A stretch of 64,000 nt of DNA, from contig NZ_JANQNS010000015.1 of assembly GCF_028279465.1 (NCBI RefSeq), positions 1-64,000 of the forward strand, given 5' to 3'. The stretch comes from Parasphingopyxis sp. Its GTDB lineage: Bacteria; Pseudomonadota; Alphaproteobacteria; Sphingomonadales; Sphingomonadaceae. Shown here in pieces: positions 25,210-33,360 of the stretch; position 1 is the stretch's first letter, and each line of letters opens with the position of its first letter. The position numbers and the translations under genes were made by a program. The notes beneath the pieces are model-generated. The model was not told where the DNA came from. It did not search any database and saw only the letters and a list, made by a program, of their open reading frames with translations.

Positions 25210-25612
25210 GTTCGGCCGGCTTTTGGGCTTCATGCGCGGCAAGCCATTCAGCCTCTTCGCCGGGTTCGGGCATGATGTCTCCACCCTCCATGACCCAGCT
25301 TGCCGGCGTGTCGCGGATCATCACGACGATATCGTCCGGCGGAATGGCGGCATGGTCATGGATGGATTGGCGAATCTCGGTGACGATCCGGCTTTTCTGC
25401 TCGTCATTCCGGCCGGCGCGGATGCTGCCCATCAAGAAGACTGTCTTTCCGTTCAGCGGCATTTCCGCGGCATCCTCCCGGAAAAACGCATGGACGAATA
25501 TTGGCGGAGCGTCGGTTACCGCGCAGTGGATGCGGGTGATGTCCGCCGCGATCTTCTCCTTGGCGTCGTCGCTGATCGCGCCGGCGGTAGCATTGCACAG
25601 ATAGAGGGGCAT
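25202..25612 (-). CDS. Tautomerase family protein with N-terminal Pro
   Basis: 136 residues. Begins Met-Pro-Leu-Tyr, exposing the catalytic Pro after Met removal, as in 4-oxalocrotonate tautomerase and MIF relatives. Two beta-alpha-beta-like halves are seen; the second starts at GKTVFLMGSIRAGRNDEQKS. The substrate is unknown. Lies 15 nt downstream of a second tautomerase-like gene and overlaps the SDR gene start, in a four-gene unit beginning with an HxlR regulator. Confidence 0.85.
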   Translation of the reverse strand: MPLYLCNATAGAISDDAKEKIAADITRIHCAVTDAPPIFVHAFFREDAAEMPLNGKTVFLMGSIRAGRNDEQKSRIVTEIRQSIHDHAAIPPDDIVVMIRDTPASWVMEGGDIMPEPGEEAEWLAAHEAQKPAEHA

Positions 25613-25627
25613 GATCTTCTCCTTGAT

Positions 25628-25942
25628 TTACGCAGGATCGTTGATGACGCCGACCACTTCGTCGAGCGAACAGCCGGTTTCCTCGGTCCACAGAGCACAG
25701 AGTTCCTTGAGCAAAGGCACACGGGCGGACTGCTCGACCGGAGCGTGCGCGGCGAGCGACACGATCGACGAGGTCGAAGGCTTGGCGGCGGTGAAGCCGC
25801 TGCCTTTGTCGATTTCGATCCAGTTGATGGCAGCCGGCGCGTTGAAATTTCGCGTCGTGAAATCGTCGAGGCCGGCGCGCAACGCCGCCTCCGTGTCAGC
25901 CGGGATTTGACCTTCCTGTACGAGGCAGGTGCATTGGATCAT
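25628..25942 (-). CDS. Tautomerase-like protein lacking N-terminal Pro
   Basis: 104 residues. The C-terminal stretch LWTEETGCSLDEVVGVIND closely follows the tautomerase pattern (KxTGxxxxxVxVxIND), and the N-terminal QCTCLVQEGQIPADTEAALRAGL fits the first strand and helix. However, residue 2 is Ile rather than Pro, so the usual general-base Pro is missing. It may be a partner subunit of the Pro-bearing tautomerase encoded next or act differently. The first bases overlap the HxlR stop by 4 nt. Confidence 0.72.
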   Translation of the reverse strand: MIQCTCLVQEGQIPADTEAALRAGLDDFTTRNFNAPAAINWIEIDKGSGFTAAKPSTSSIVSLAAHAPVEQSARVPLLKELCALWTEETGCSLDEVVGVINDPA

Positions 25943-26418
25943 CGTTTCTGCTCCTTTGGATTGTGATCGGGATCTTGGTTCAGCGGGCGCAGGCCGAGCT
26001 CGTCCAGCTTGACCTTCTCGCCATCGTCACGCCGGGGCCAGACCTGGGAAAGCTCTTCGCCAGTCAATTCGTCGACAAAGGCAAAGGGCGGACCGCCCGG
26101 ATGCGCGACCCATTTGTCGCCCCATTGGGACAGGGCGATCATGACCGGGGCCAGCTCCCGGCCTTTTTCGGTCAGGCTATATTCTTCATATCTCGAACCG
26201 TCTGAGGACGGGACGCGCGTCAATATCCCGCCGTCCACCAGCTGGTTCAGCCGGCTGGCGAGGGTGTTTTTGGCGATTCCGAGCGATGCCTCGATCTGTT
26301 TGAAACGCCGCCTACCCATCATCACGTCGCGGATGATCAGCAACGACCACCAGGAGCCGACATGCTCCAGAGTCCGGGCGATCGAGCATTCCATATCTGC
26401 AAAGGACTTCGTTTTCAT
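25939..26418 (-). CDS. HxlR-family transcriptional regulator
   Basis: About 159 residues. The HxlR winged helix is clear: CSIARTLEHVGSWWSLLIIRDVMMGRRRFKQIEASLGIAKNTL, then RLNQLVDGGIL and YSLTEKGRELAPVM. The frame extends to 26448, but the ATG at 26418 leaves a 19-bp operator directly upstream rather than inside the gene. Divergent from a GST gene, with two matching operators between them; it should control both directions. Downstream lie two tautomerase genes and an SDR gene. Confidence 0.9.
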   Translation of the reverse strand: MKTKSFADMECSIARTLEHVGSWWSLLIIRDVMMGRRRFKQIEASLGIAKNTLASRLNQLVDGGILTRVPSSDGSRYEEYSLTEKGRELAPVMIALSQWGDKWVAHPGGPPFAFVDELTGEELSQVWPRRDDGEKVKLDELGLRPLNQDPDHNPKEQKR

Positions 26419-26428
26419 TCCATCACCA

Positions 26429-26447
26429 TGGTTGCAATATGAAACCA
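26429..26447. promoter_or_regulatory. HxlR-type operator 1
   Basis: On the minus strand TGGTTTCATATTGCAACCA: inverted arms TGGTT/AACCA around 9 bp. Same layout as operator 2, with centres exactly 30 bp apart. It lies 10 bp from the HxlR start codon, fitting autorepression. Confidence 0.7.
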
Positions 26448-26458
26448 CATACGATAGC

Positions 26459-26477
26459 TGGTCTAATAATGCAACCA
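26459..26477. promoter_or_regulatory. HxlR-type operator 2
   Basis: Plus strand TGGTCTAATAATGCAACCA, with flanking C and G extending the arms (CTGGT/ACCAG). It shares TGGTy-N9-AACCA with operator 1 and lies 36 bp upstream of the GST start codon, in a position to control that promoter. Confidence 0.7.
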
Positions 26478-26513
26478 GATAGATGATTCGATATCATATG
26501 TGGAGGAGAGACG

Positions 26514-27182
26514 ATGAAGGCGACCATTCACGGAACAATCATGTCGCCATGGGTGCGGCGCTTACTGGCCTTTTGCGAAGAAAAGGGTGTCGACTATGAA
26601 ATCATCAACGTCGTGCCGTTGGGTGAGCCGGATCCTGAGTTTCTGAAGATCAGCCCGCTCGGGAAAGTTCCGGTGCTTGAAGTCGGCGGCCGATTCCTGC
26701 CTGATTCGCTGGCGGCCTGCAGCTATATCGAGAGTGCAATCGCCGAACCGCCTCTGTTCCCGGCCGATGGCTGGGATCGCGGGTGGATGTTTTGGCTCTG
26801 CGACTATCTGGGCACAGGCCTGTTTTCCAAGGTCGAGGCACCGCTATTCATCCAGCGCTTCGTCAATCCCATGTTGCTGAAAACGCCGACCGATGCGGCT
26901 GTCGTCGCGCAGGCGCTCGAACTGATGCCCGCCCATTTCGATTATCTCGAGAGCCAGCTCGATGGCGGCAAGGAGTTTCTGGTGGGTGATGCAATCAGCC
27001 TCGCCGACCTGACTGCCGGCAGTATCTTCGTCAATTTCCGGCATGCCGGGGAAACGGTTGATGCGGCGCGCTGGCCCTCGCTATCTGCCTATGTCGAGCG
27101 TATCCACGCGCGACCATCCTTTGCCCGCATCATCGAAAGGGAAAAGGAAGCCGTAGGCGAAGTTTCGCCCATGTTTGCCTGA
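26514..27182 (+). CDS. Glutathione S-transferase family protein
   Basis: 222 residues. N-terminal thioredoxin-like domain with the active-site region HGTIMSPWVRRLLAFCEEKGVDYE, cis-Pro segment SPLGKVPVLEV and GSH gamma-glutamyl-binding DSLAACSYIE (Asp-Ser pair); C-terminal helical domain with the N-capping-box region FLVGDAISLADLTAGSIF. A strong GGAGGAG site precedes the ATG. Divergent from the HxlR regulator with twin operators between; probably inducible by an electrophilic compound. Substrate unknown. Confidence 0.92.
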   Translation: MKATIHGTIMSPWVRRLLAFCEEKGVDYEIINVVPLGEPDPEFLKISPLGKVPVLEVGGRFLPDSLAACSYIESAIAEPPLFPADGWDRGWMFWLCDYLGTGLFSKVEAPLFIQRFVNPMLLKTPTDAAVVAQALELMPAHFDYLESQLDGGKEFLVGDAISLADLTAGSIFVNFRHAGETVDAARWPSLSAYVERIHARPSFARIIEREKEAVGEVSPMFA

Positions 27183-27202
27183 GCCGGATTTTCGACGGTT
27201 CT

Positions 27203-27322
27203 CGCCGTCACACCGAAGCTTGGAGCGTCAGCTATCGGGCGCTCGACGAAGTGTATGTGTTGAACGCGAAGGTACGGAAGTTCGACGGGCGGAATTGGGA
27301 AGAGGCGAGGGCGAAACCATGA
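27203..27322 (+). pseudogene. C-terminal remnant of a GFA-family gene
   Basis: Translating 27206-27322 gives HTEAWSVSYRALDE, VRKFDGRNWEEARA and a stop, which aligns with HPKAWSVNYRALDD and VRTFDGRNWEEARA at the end of the intact GFA gene (22530-22913). The upstream Cys-rich portion is absent and the GST gene ends just before. It is therefore a truncated paralogous copy left after duplication or recombination. Confidence 0.78.
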
Positions 27323-27380
27323 GGTCCATTGCTTATCTTCTTTGGTAGAAGTCCCTCTCCTCTATGCTAAGATCAAGCGC

Positions 27381-27794
27381 ATGTACGAAGATCAGGATCC
27401 AAGGAGGGGCTGGAGGAAACAGTGGCTAAGCTGTATCCAAGAATTTGCGGATGAGGACACCCAACGCCGTATGTGGCTCGATCCAACGAACAACAATCCG
27501 CATTTCTCTTTCGTTGAGTATTATTGTAGTTACTACGACGATCTGAATTTGTCAGATCAGGGCTACGATCGGGCTCTGAACGAAAGATTGATCAGCGCGG
27601 CGGAATTTGCAGCAATAGCCGACTTCCACAGAATGGCAGATACCTACGAGAGTCCGACTCACGATTATGACCACGAGGCCATTCTCTCTGATCCGAAGTG
27701 GGCCGAGGTCGTGACCGCAGCACAACAGGCACAGGCGGCGCTTCTACGTTTGATCGATGATCCGACTGAGCGACGCTGTTTGGTTGGGCCTTAG
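27381..27794 (+). CDS. Hypothetical protein
   Basis: 137 residues from the ATG at 27381; a TTG 39 nt upstream is possible. The protein is soluble, acidic and rich in Tyr, Trp and Asp, with segments GWRKQWLSCIQEFADED, FVEYYCSYYDDLNLSDQGYD and a helical C-terminus. There is no signal peptide or membrane helix. I recognise no family. Base composition is less GC-rich than neighbours. It converges on the S9 peptidase gene 35 nt away. Confidence 0.6.
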   Translation: MYEDQDPRRGWRKQWLSCIQEFADEDTQRRMWLDPTNNNPHFSFVEYYCSYYDDLNLSDQGYDRALNERLISAAEFAAIADFHRMADTYESPTHDYDHEAILSDPKWAEVVTAAQQAQAALLRLIDDPTERRCLVGP

Positions 27795-27829
27795 ACCTGT
27801 CTACCAATCGTGCCGGTGGCCGAAGGCTG

Positions 27830-29758
27830 CTATTCCTGTGCACCATCCCGGAATAGCTCCCGCAAAAACACCGTTTCCACGGCATGCCGCAAATCATTGT
27901 TCGGCTTCTTGCGGAAGCCATGGCCCTCGTCGGAGAACACGACATACCAAGTCGGCACGCCATTCTCGCGCAAGCCCTCGACGACCTGGTCACTCTCGGA
28001 TAGCGGCACGCGCGGGTCGTTGGCGCCGGCCATCACCAGCATCGGCCGGCTGATCCGGTGGAGATTGTTCATCGGCGCGATCCGTTCGAACACGGCCGCC
28101 ATTTCGGGATCGCGTTCGTCGCCATATTCGCCGCGGCGCATGTCCCGCCGGTAATCCTGGGTGTTCTGCAGGAAAGTTCGGAAATCGCTGATCCCGTAGC
28201 GCTCGATGCCGCCGACGAGGCGGTCGGAATAGAACATCATCGAGGCGAGAACCATGTAACCGCCATAGGATTGGCCATAGACGGCGACGCGGTCTGAATC
28301 GAGATCGGCCTGTTCGCCGATCCAGTCGAGCAGCGCGCCGATATCGCGCACCGAATCCTCCCGCAGCGGCCCATTGTCGAGATCGCGATAGCGTGTGCCA
28401 TAGCCGTCCGAGCCGCGGACATTGGGCAGGATGACGGTCGCACCGAGCGTGTCGGCGAAATATTGCGCGCGCGCGTTCCAGCCGGGGCGCGATTGGCTCT
28501 CCGGCCCGCCATGGATATCGACGATCACCGGAGTCGGCCCCGTCGCGCCGGTCGGGCGATAGACGAAGGCGGAGACTTCCAGGCCGTCGAACGAATTGAA
28601 ACGGATCAGTTCCGGCTCCGCCAGCGTTTCGGGATCAAGCGGGCCGAGTTCGGATTGGGTCCAGCGCGTCAATCGGCCCGAGGTGACGCCCCAGACCCAG
28701 ACATCACCAGCCGACCGCGCCGATGACAGGCTGACCGCCAGCTGCCGGTCGTCTGCCGAGAAGCCCATGCCGGTGACGACTCCTTGCGGCAGCTCGGGTT
28801 GCGGTAGAAGTCCGCGCCGGCCAGCAATGTCGAGAATGGTGATCTGCGAATATCCACCCGCATTCACAGCATAGGCAATTGTGTACCCGTCGCCGGATTG
28901 CTCGAACATCTCCACATCCCATTCGAGATCCTGCGTAAGCGGCGTCATCGCGCCGGTCTCGCGGTCGAACTCGACGAGACGGCGGTAATCGCTGTCGCGG
29001 TTGGAGATCGCGATAACGCTGGTATCGCCCCGCGCAAATTGGGGCGATTCATCGACCGTGCCGACGCTCGGTGCAAATTCGGTCGCTTCGCCGGTCGCCA
29101 TATCGAGCAGATAGATGCTGGCGTCCCGATTGGAGCGATAATTTTGCAGCAGCACCATGCTGCCATCGGACGAGATATCGCTCGGGAACATCGGCGTATC
29201 GAAGGTCGCGATCGCGCGCCGGCTGGCGGGATCGGCCGGGTTGGCCGCGTGGATCGTATATTGGGTGGAGCGCCCGGCGCTGACCCAGACCATCAGCGAT
29301 CCGTCGGAGGAGAAGGTCATGGCCTGGTTGCGTGTGCCCGGCTCGGTCAGCCGGACCGGCTCGCCGGTGAGGCCCATCGCGTAAAACTGAAACCATTCAT
29401 CGCCGCCCGTATCGCGGACGAGGACGAAGCGATTCTGGCCGGGAATACCGCTTGCGGATTGGACAGGTTCGGCGAAGAAGCTGAGCTGGCTGCGCGTGCC
29501 CATCGGCTCTGTGATGCGATGGACCTGATCGGTACTGCCGAACCGCGTCGTAACAAGGATCGATCCGTCATCGAGCCAGCTTTCGAACTCCGCGCTGCGA
29601 TAATTCTGGAAGCGCTGAACGGCTGCATCGACGTCTGCCGGTATCTCGGGAACATTTTGCAGCGTGGCCGTGCCGATCGTGCGCTCGGCGACCTCTTGCG
29701 CGGCCAGCGGCGTAGCGGCGAAGGCGAGTGCGGCGAGGGCGGTAACGAAATGGCGCAT
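27830..29758 (-). CDS. S9 family peptidase (prolyl oligopeptidase family), secreted
   Basis: 642 residues. A Sec signal peptide (about 1-20, ending LAAQ) indicates periplasmic location. Residues about 50-370 have repeated beta-propeller-like blades; the C-terminal alpha/beta hydrolase domain shows the nucleophile in GQSYGGYM, Asp in AGANDPRVPLSES and His in SDEGHGFRKKPN. The oxyanion segment DIHGGPESQSRPGW is also typical. Members cleave short peptides; this enzyme is probably a dipeptidyl- or acylaminoacyl-peptidase-like scavenger. Confidence 0.93.
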   Translation of the reverse strand: MRHFVTALAALAFAATPLAAQEVAERTIGTATLQNVPEIPADVDAAVQRFQNYRSAEFESWLDDGSILVTTRFGSTDQVHRITEPMGTRSQLSFFAEPVQSASGIPGQNRFVLVRDTGGDEWFQFYAMGLTGEPVRLTEPGTRNQAMTFSSDGSLMVWVSAGRSTQYTIHAANPADPASRRAIATFDTPMFPSDISSDGSMVLLQNYRSNRDASIYLLDMATGEATEFAPSVGTVDESPQFARGDTSVIAISNRDSDYRRLVEFDRETGAMTPLTQDLEWDVEMFEQSGDGYTIAYAVNAGGYSQITILDIAGRRGLLPQPELPQGVVTGMGFSADDRQLAVSLSSARSAGDVWVWGVTSGRLTRWTQSELGPLDPETLAEPELIRFNSFDGLEVSAFVYRPTGATGPTPVIVDIHGGPESQSRPGWNARAQYFADTLGATVILPNVRGSDGYGTRYRDLDNGPLREDSVRDIGALLDWIGEQADLDSDRVAVYGQSYGGYMVLASMMFYSDRLVGGIERYGISDFRTFLQNTQDYRRDMRRGEYGDERDPEMAAVFERIAPMNNLHRISRPMLVMAGANDPRVPLSESDQVVEGLRENGVPTWYVVFSDEGHGFRKKPNNDLRHAVETVFLRELFRDGAQE

Positions 29759-29886
29759 GAAGGACTCTCCGGCAATGAAGCGTGCAAGCGCTATCTATGC
29801 CGCGTCTTCGCGATCCTGAACAGCCCGCTTGCCGTGGCCCCCGCTTTCTCCCAATAAGACCCGCAACGATAAGGAGGGGAGGGCCT

Positions 29887-31524
29887 ATGGCCAGCGTAGC
29901 AGCGGATGCGGCGGCGCATGAACCATCGAAGAAAGAGGTCCGCCTCGTCATCGCCGCATCGTCGGCGGGGACGGTGTTCGAATGGTATGATTTCTTCATC
30001 TACGGCACGCTCGCGGCGCTGATCGGCGCGGCTTTCTTCCCGGCCGGTAACGAGACGTTGCAGCTCCTGCTCGTCTGGGCGGGTTTCGCCGTCGGCTTCG
30101 GGTTTCGGCCATTGGGCGCAATTCTGTTCGGCTTTCTCGGCGACCGGCTGGGGCGCAAATATACCTTTATCGCCACCGTGACGCTGATGGGCGTTGCGAC
30201 GGCCGGGGTCGGCTTCATCCCGACCGCGGAAACGATTGGTATCGCCGCGCCGATCATCGTTATCGTTCTGCGTATCCTGCAGGGGCTGGCGCTGGGTGGC
30301 GAATATGGTGGGGCCGCTATCTATGTCGCCGAACATGCGCCGCCGGAAAAGCGCGGCTTCTATACGAGCTTCATTCAGGCGAGCGTCGTTGGCGGCTTCG
30401 TGCTCAGCATCGCCGTGGTGCTTATTTGCCGCTTCATCATTCCGGCGGACGATTTCGCGGCCTGGGGCTGGCGCGTGCCGTTCCTGCTGTCGATCATCCT
30501 GCTGCTGATCTCGCTCTGGATGCGGTTCAAGCTTTCGGAGAGCCCGGTGTTCAAGGCGATGAAGGAAGCGGGCGAGACATCGGCCAATCCGTTCACCGAA
30601 AGCTTCCGGTATCCGGGCAACAAGAAACGCATATTCGTCGCGCTGTTCGGCGTCACGGGCGTGTTGACGACGATCTGGTACACGGCCTTTTTCTCCGGCC
30701 TCTCCTTCCTGCGCGGCCCGATGCGCGTGGACGAGCTGACGGTCGAACTGATCCTGTTCACGGCCGGCTTTGTGTCGATGATCTTCTACATAATGGTCGG
30801 CAAATGGTCGGACCGGGTCGGGCGCAAAAAACCGATCATGATCGGGGCGCTGCTCGCGCTCGCGCTGCTGTTTCCGATCTTCTGGGGCATGGGCAGCCTC
30901 GCCAATCCGGGGCTCGCGCGCGCGGCGGCCGATAATCCCGTGGTCGTCAGCGGGCCCGAATGCACGACGGACCCCTTCGCCGAACTGTTCGGCAGCGAAC
31001 AAACCGAATGCGGCCGGATACTCGAAACGCTGACATCGAGCGGGGTGCGCTACACGCTGGAGCCCGGCGGCGCTCTCGCATTGACCGTCGGCGGAGAGGC
31101 GATCGAGATAACGGATGAGTGGCTGGCCGATGGCATGGCGCGGCGCGATGGGATACAGGCGGCGCTTGGCGATTACGGCTTTGATTTTGCGCGCCAGACC
31201 CCACCCTTTATCAACATTCTCGGTATCTTCGCGCTGTTGCTTGTTTCGGCTGCCCTGTCTGCTTTGACCTACGGTTCGGTCGCCGCGCTGCTCTCCGAGA
31301 TGTTCCCGGCGAAGATCCGCTACAGCTCCATGTCGATCCCGTACCACATAGGCGCGGGCTATCTCGGCGGCTTCCTGCCGCTGATCGCGGGCATCATCGT
31401 GGCGCGGACCGGCGATATCTATTCAGGCCTCTGGTACACATGGGCGATCGTAGCCTTTGGGGTGCTCGTCGCTTGGTGGGGGCTGCCATCGGGTCCGCCG
31501 CGCGATTTTCAAGATGACGGCTGA
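29887..31524 (+). CDS. MFS transporter, metabolite:H+ symporter family, with large loop insertion
   Basis: 545 residues from the ATG at 29887, preceded by AAGGAGGGG; a longer frame from 29782 lacks support. Motifs of the MHS family (ProP/KgtP-like): SSAGTVFEWYDFFIYG in helix 1, GFLGDRLGRKYTFI between helices 2 and 3, and RILQGLALGGEYGGAA. Between two C-terminal helices lies a hydrophilic insertion of about 100 residues (about 340-437) with two cysteines, not expected in the core family. Substrate unknown. The end overlaps alr by 11 nt, suggesting co-expression. Confidence 0.9.
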   Translation: MASVAADAAAHEPSKKEVRLVIAASSAGTVFEWYDFFIYGTLAALIGAAFFPAGNETLQLLLVWAGFAVGFGFRPLGAILFGFLGDRLGRKYTFIATVTLMGVATAGVGFIPTAETIGIAAPIIVIVLRILQGLALGGEYGGAAIYVAEHAPPEKRGFYTSFIQASVVGGFVLSIAVVLICRFIIPADDFAAWGWRVPFLLSIILLLISLWMRFKLSESPVFKAMKEAGETSANPFTESFRYPGNKKRIFVALFGVTGVLTTIWYTAFFSGLSFLRGPMRVDELTVELILFTAGFVSMIFYIMVGKWSDRVGRKKPIMIGALLALALLFPIFWGMGSLANPGLARAAADNPVVVSGPECTTDPFAELFGSEQTECGRILETLTSSGVRYTLEPGGALALTVGGEAIEITDEWLADGMARRDGIQAALGDYGFDFARQTPPFINILGIFALLLVSAALSALTYGSVAALLSEMFPAKIRYSSMSIPYHIGAGYLGGFLPLIAGIIVARTGDIYSGLWYTWAIVAFGVLVAWWGLPSGPPRDFQDDG

Positions 31525-32560
31525 CGCGCCGCTGAGACTGCGGCTCGACGGCAAGGCGCTCGCGCAAAACTGGCGGGCGCTTGATCGGTTGAGTGGTACG
31601 GCGATGTGCGGCGCGGCCGTCAAAGCCGATGGCTATGGGCTCGGCGCAAGACCGGTGACCGAGCGGCTGATCGCCGCCGGGTGCCGCGATTTCTATGTCG
31701 CAACTTGGGCAGAGGCGGCGGAGATCGCCGATCTATGTGCGAATATGTCGCTGACCGTGTTTCATGGCGTGCGGGCCGAAGATATGGCCGCGGCGTTGGA
31801 TAGCCCGGCGCGGCCCTGCCTCAGTTCCGCCGAGCAGGTTGCGCGCTGGCGCTCGGCGGCCGGTGGGCCCTGCGACGTGATGGTCGATACGGGCATGAAC
31901 CGGCTCGGCGTGTCGGTCGAAGAGGTCAGGAACGGCCTGCTCGACGGCCTCAGGATCGACACGCTCATGAGCCATCTCGCCTGCGCCGATGAGCCGGACA
32001 ATGTGATGAACGAACAGCAGCGGACGGCATTGGCGGCGCTATCGGACGCGACCGATGCCGCCCGGATCAGCCTCGCCAACTCGGCGGGTATCGCCTTGGG
32101 CAAAGCCTATCATCTCGATCTGACGCGCCCGGGTCTTTCGCTCTACGGCGGCATTCAGGTCGAAGGGTTAGCGTCCGATATCCGCCAGGTCGCTTTCCCC
32201 GAGGCGCAAGTCATTCAGCGCCGCCATATCGGCCGGGGCGACAGCGTCGGTTACAATGCGACCTTCACCGCCGACAGCGATATGGAGCTGGCGATCCTCA
32301 ATCTCGGCTATGCCGATGGCTATCTGCGCGGCTTTTCCGGAACCGGCATGGCGCGCTTCGGCGATGTTAAGTGCCCGGTGATCGGCCGGACATCGATGGA
32401 CCTGATCGCGGTCTCCGTCGATGCCGCGTCGGAGGTTGGGGAAGGCGATTGGCTCTCCATCGATTACGACCTTCGGACCGCCGCATCGCAATCGGGTATC
32501 TCGCAATATGAGTTGCTTACCGGGCTCGGCCGCCGCTATCAGCGCGTCTGGCATGAGTAA
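31514..32560 (+). CDS. alr: Alanine racemase
   Basis: 348 residues, slightly short for the family. PLP-binding Lys37 is in GAAVKADGYGLGA; LDLTRPGLSLYGG and SVGYNATFTADSD (opposite-face Tyr) and PVIGRTSMDLI are present. It converts L-Ala to D-Ala for peptidoglycan. The ATG at 31514 overlaps the end of the MFS gene; the gene in turn overlaps mlaE by 8 nt, so a four-gene transcription unit is likely. Confidence 0.94.
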   Translation: MTADAPLRLRLDGKALAQNWRALDRLSGTAMCGAAVKADGYGLGARPVTERLIAAGCRDFYVATWAEAAEIADLCANMSLTVFHGVRAEDMAAALDSPARPCLSSAEQVARWRSAAGGPCDVMVDTGMNRLGVSVEEVRNGLLDGLRIDTLMSHLACADEPDNVMNEQQRTALAALSDATDAARISLANSAGIALGKAYHLDLTRPGLSLYGGIQVEGLASDIRQVAFPEAQVIQRRHIGRGDSVGYNATFTADSDMELAILNLGYADGYLRGFSGTGMARFGDVKCPVIGRTSMDLIAVSVDAASEVGEGDWLSIDYDLRTAASQSGISQYELLTGLGRRYQRVWHE

Positions 32561-33353
32561 CACCGCAGCGCCCAACCCGGTCATCCTGTTCTTCGCCGCG
32601 ATCGGCCGGCCCGTTATCGCTGCTTTCGCGGCGATCGGCCATGTGACGCTGTTCGCGCTGCACACGATCCGCAAGGCGCTGACCCCGCCCTGGTATCCGC
32701 TCCGGCTGTTCGAGCAAATGTTCCAGATCGGCTGGGCGTCGCTGCCCGTCGTCGCGTTGACCGCGATCTTTACCGGTGCGGCGCTCGCGCAGCAGATTTA
32801 TACCGGCGGGTCGCGGTTCAACGCCCAGTCGACGGTGCCGGCGATCGTCGTGATTGCGATGGTCCGCGAGCTGGGGCCGGTGCTGGTGGGCCTGATGGTT
32901 GCGGGTCGCGTATCCTCGGCGATGGCCGCAGAGATCGGCACGATGCGGGTGACCGAGCAGATCGACGCCATGGTGACGCTGCGCACCGATCCCTATCGCT
33001 ATCTGATCGCGCCGCGCCTCTTCGCCAGCGTCATCACGCTGCCGATCCTCGTGTGCATCGCCAATGTGATCGGGATTTTCGGCGGCTATCTGCTCTCGAT
33101 CTACAAGCTGGGTTTCAACCCGGCCAACTATCTCACCATGACCGCCGACATTCTCGAGTTCGACGATATCATGATGTCGCTCGTAAAGGCGGCCGTGTTC
33201 GGTTTCTTCATCGCGCTGTCGGGCTGTTATGCCGGCCTGACGACGCGGGGCGGCGCGGCGGGCGTCGGCCGGGCGACGACCAACGCCGTGGTAGGGGCCT
33301 TCATCCTGATCCTGCTTTCCAATCTCATCGTCACGCTGACGGCATTCGGATGA
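32553..33353 (+). CDS. mlaE: MlaE-type ABC transporter permease
   Basis: 266 residues. The MlaE/permease signature is VVIAMVRELGPVLVGLMVAGRVSSAMAAEIGTMRVTEQIDAM, followed by hydrophobic helices and a C-terminal GRATTNAVVGAFILILLSNLIVTL. It forms the membrane part of a lipid (phospholipid) transporter of the Mla/Ttg2 type. Start at 32553 overlaps the alr stop. The ATPase gene follows after 7 nt; no MlaD-like MCE gene follows. Confidence 0.92.
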   Translation: MSNTAAPNPVILFFAAIGRPVIAAFAAIGHVTLFALHTIRKALTPPWYPLRLFEQMFQIGWASLPVVALTAIFTGAALAQQIYTGGSRFNAQSTVPAIVVIAMVRELGPVLVGLMVAGRVSSAMAAEIGTMRVTEQIDAMVTLRTDPYRYLIAPRLFASVITLPILVCIANVIGIFGGYLLSIYKLGFNPANYLTMTADILEFDDIMMSLVKAAVFGFFIALSGCYAGLTTRGGAAGVGRATTNAVVGAFILILLSNLIVTLTAFG

Positions 33354-33360
33354 TCCCGGG

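Noticed and set aside
29791..31347. 518-codon open frame on the minus strand
   Set aside because: Lies opposite the MFS transporter and is rich in Arg, Gln, Asp and His without motifs.
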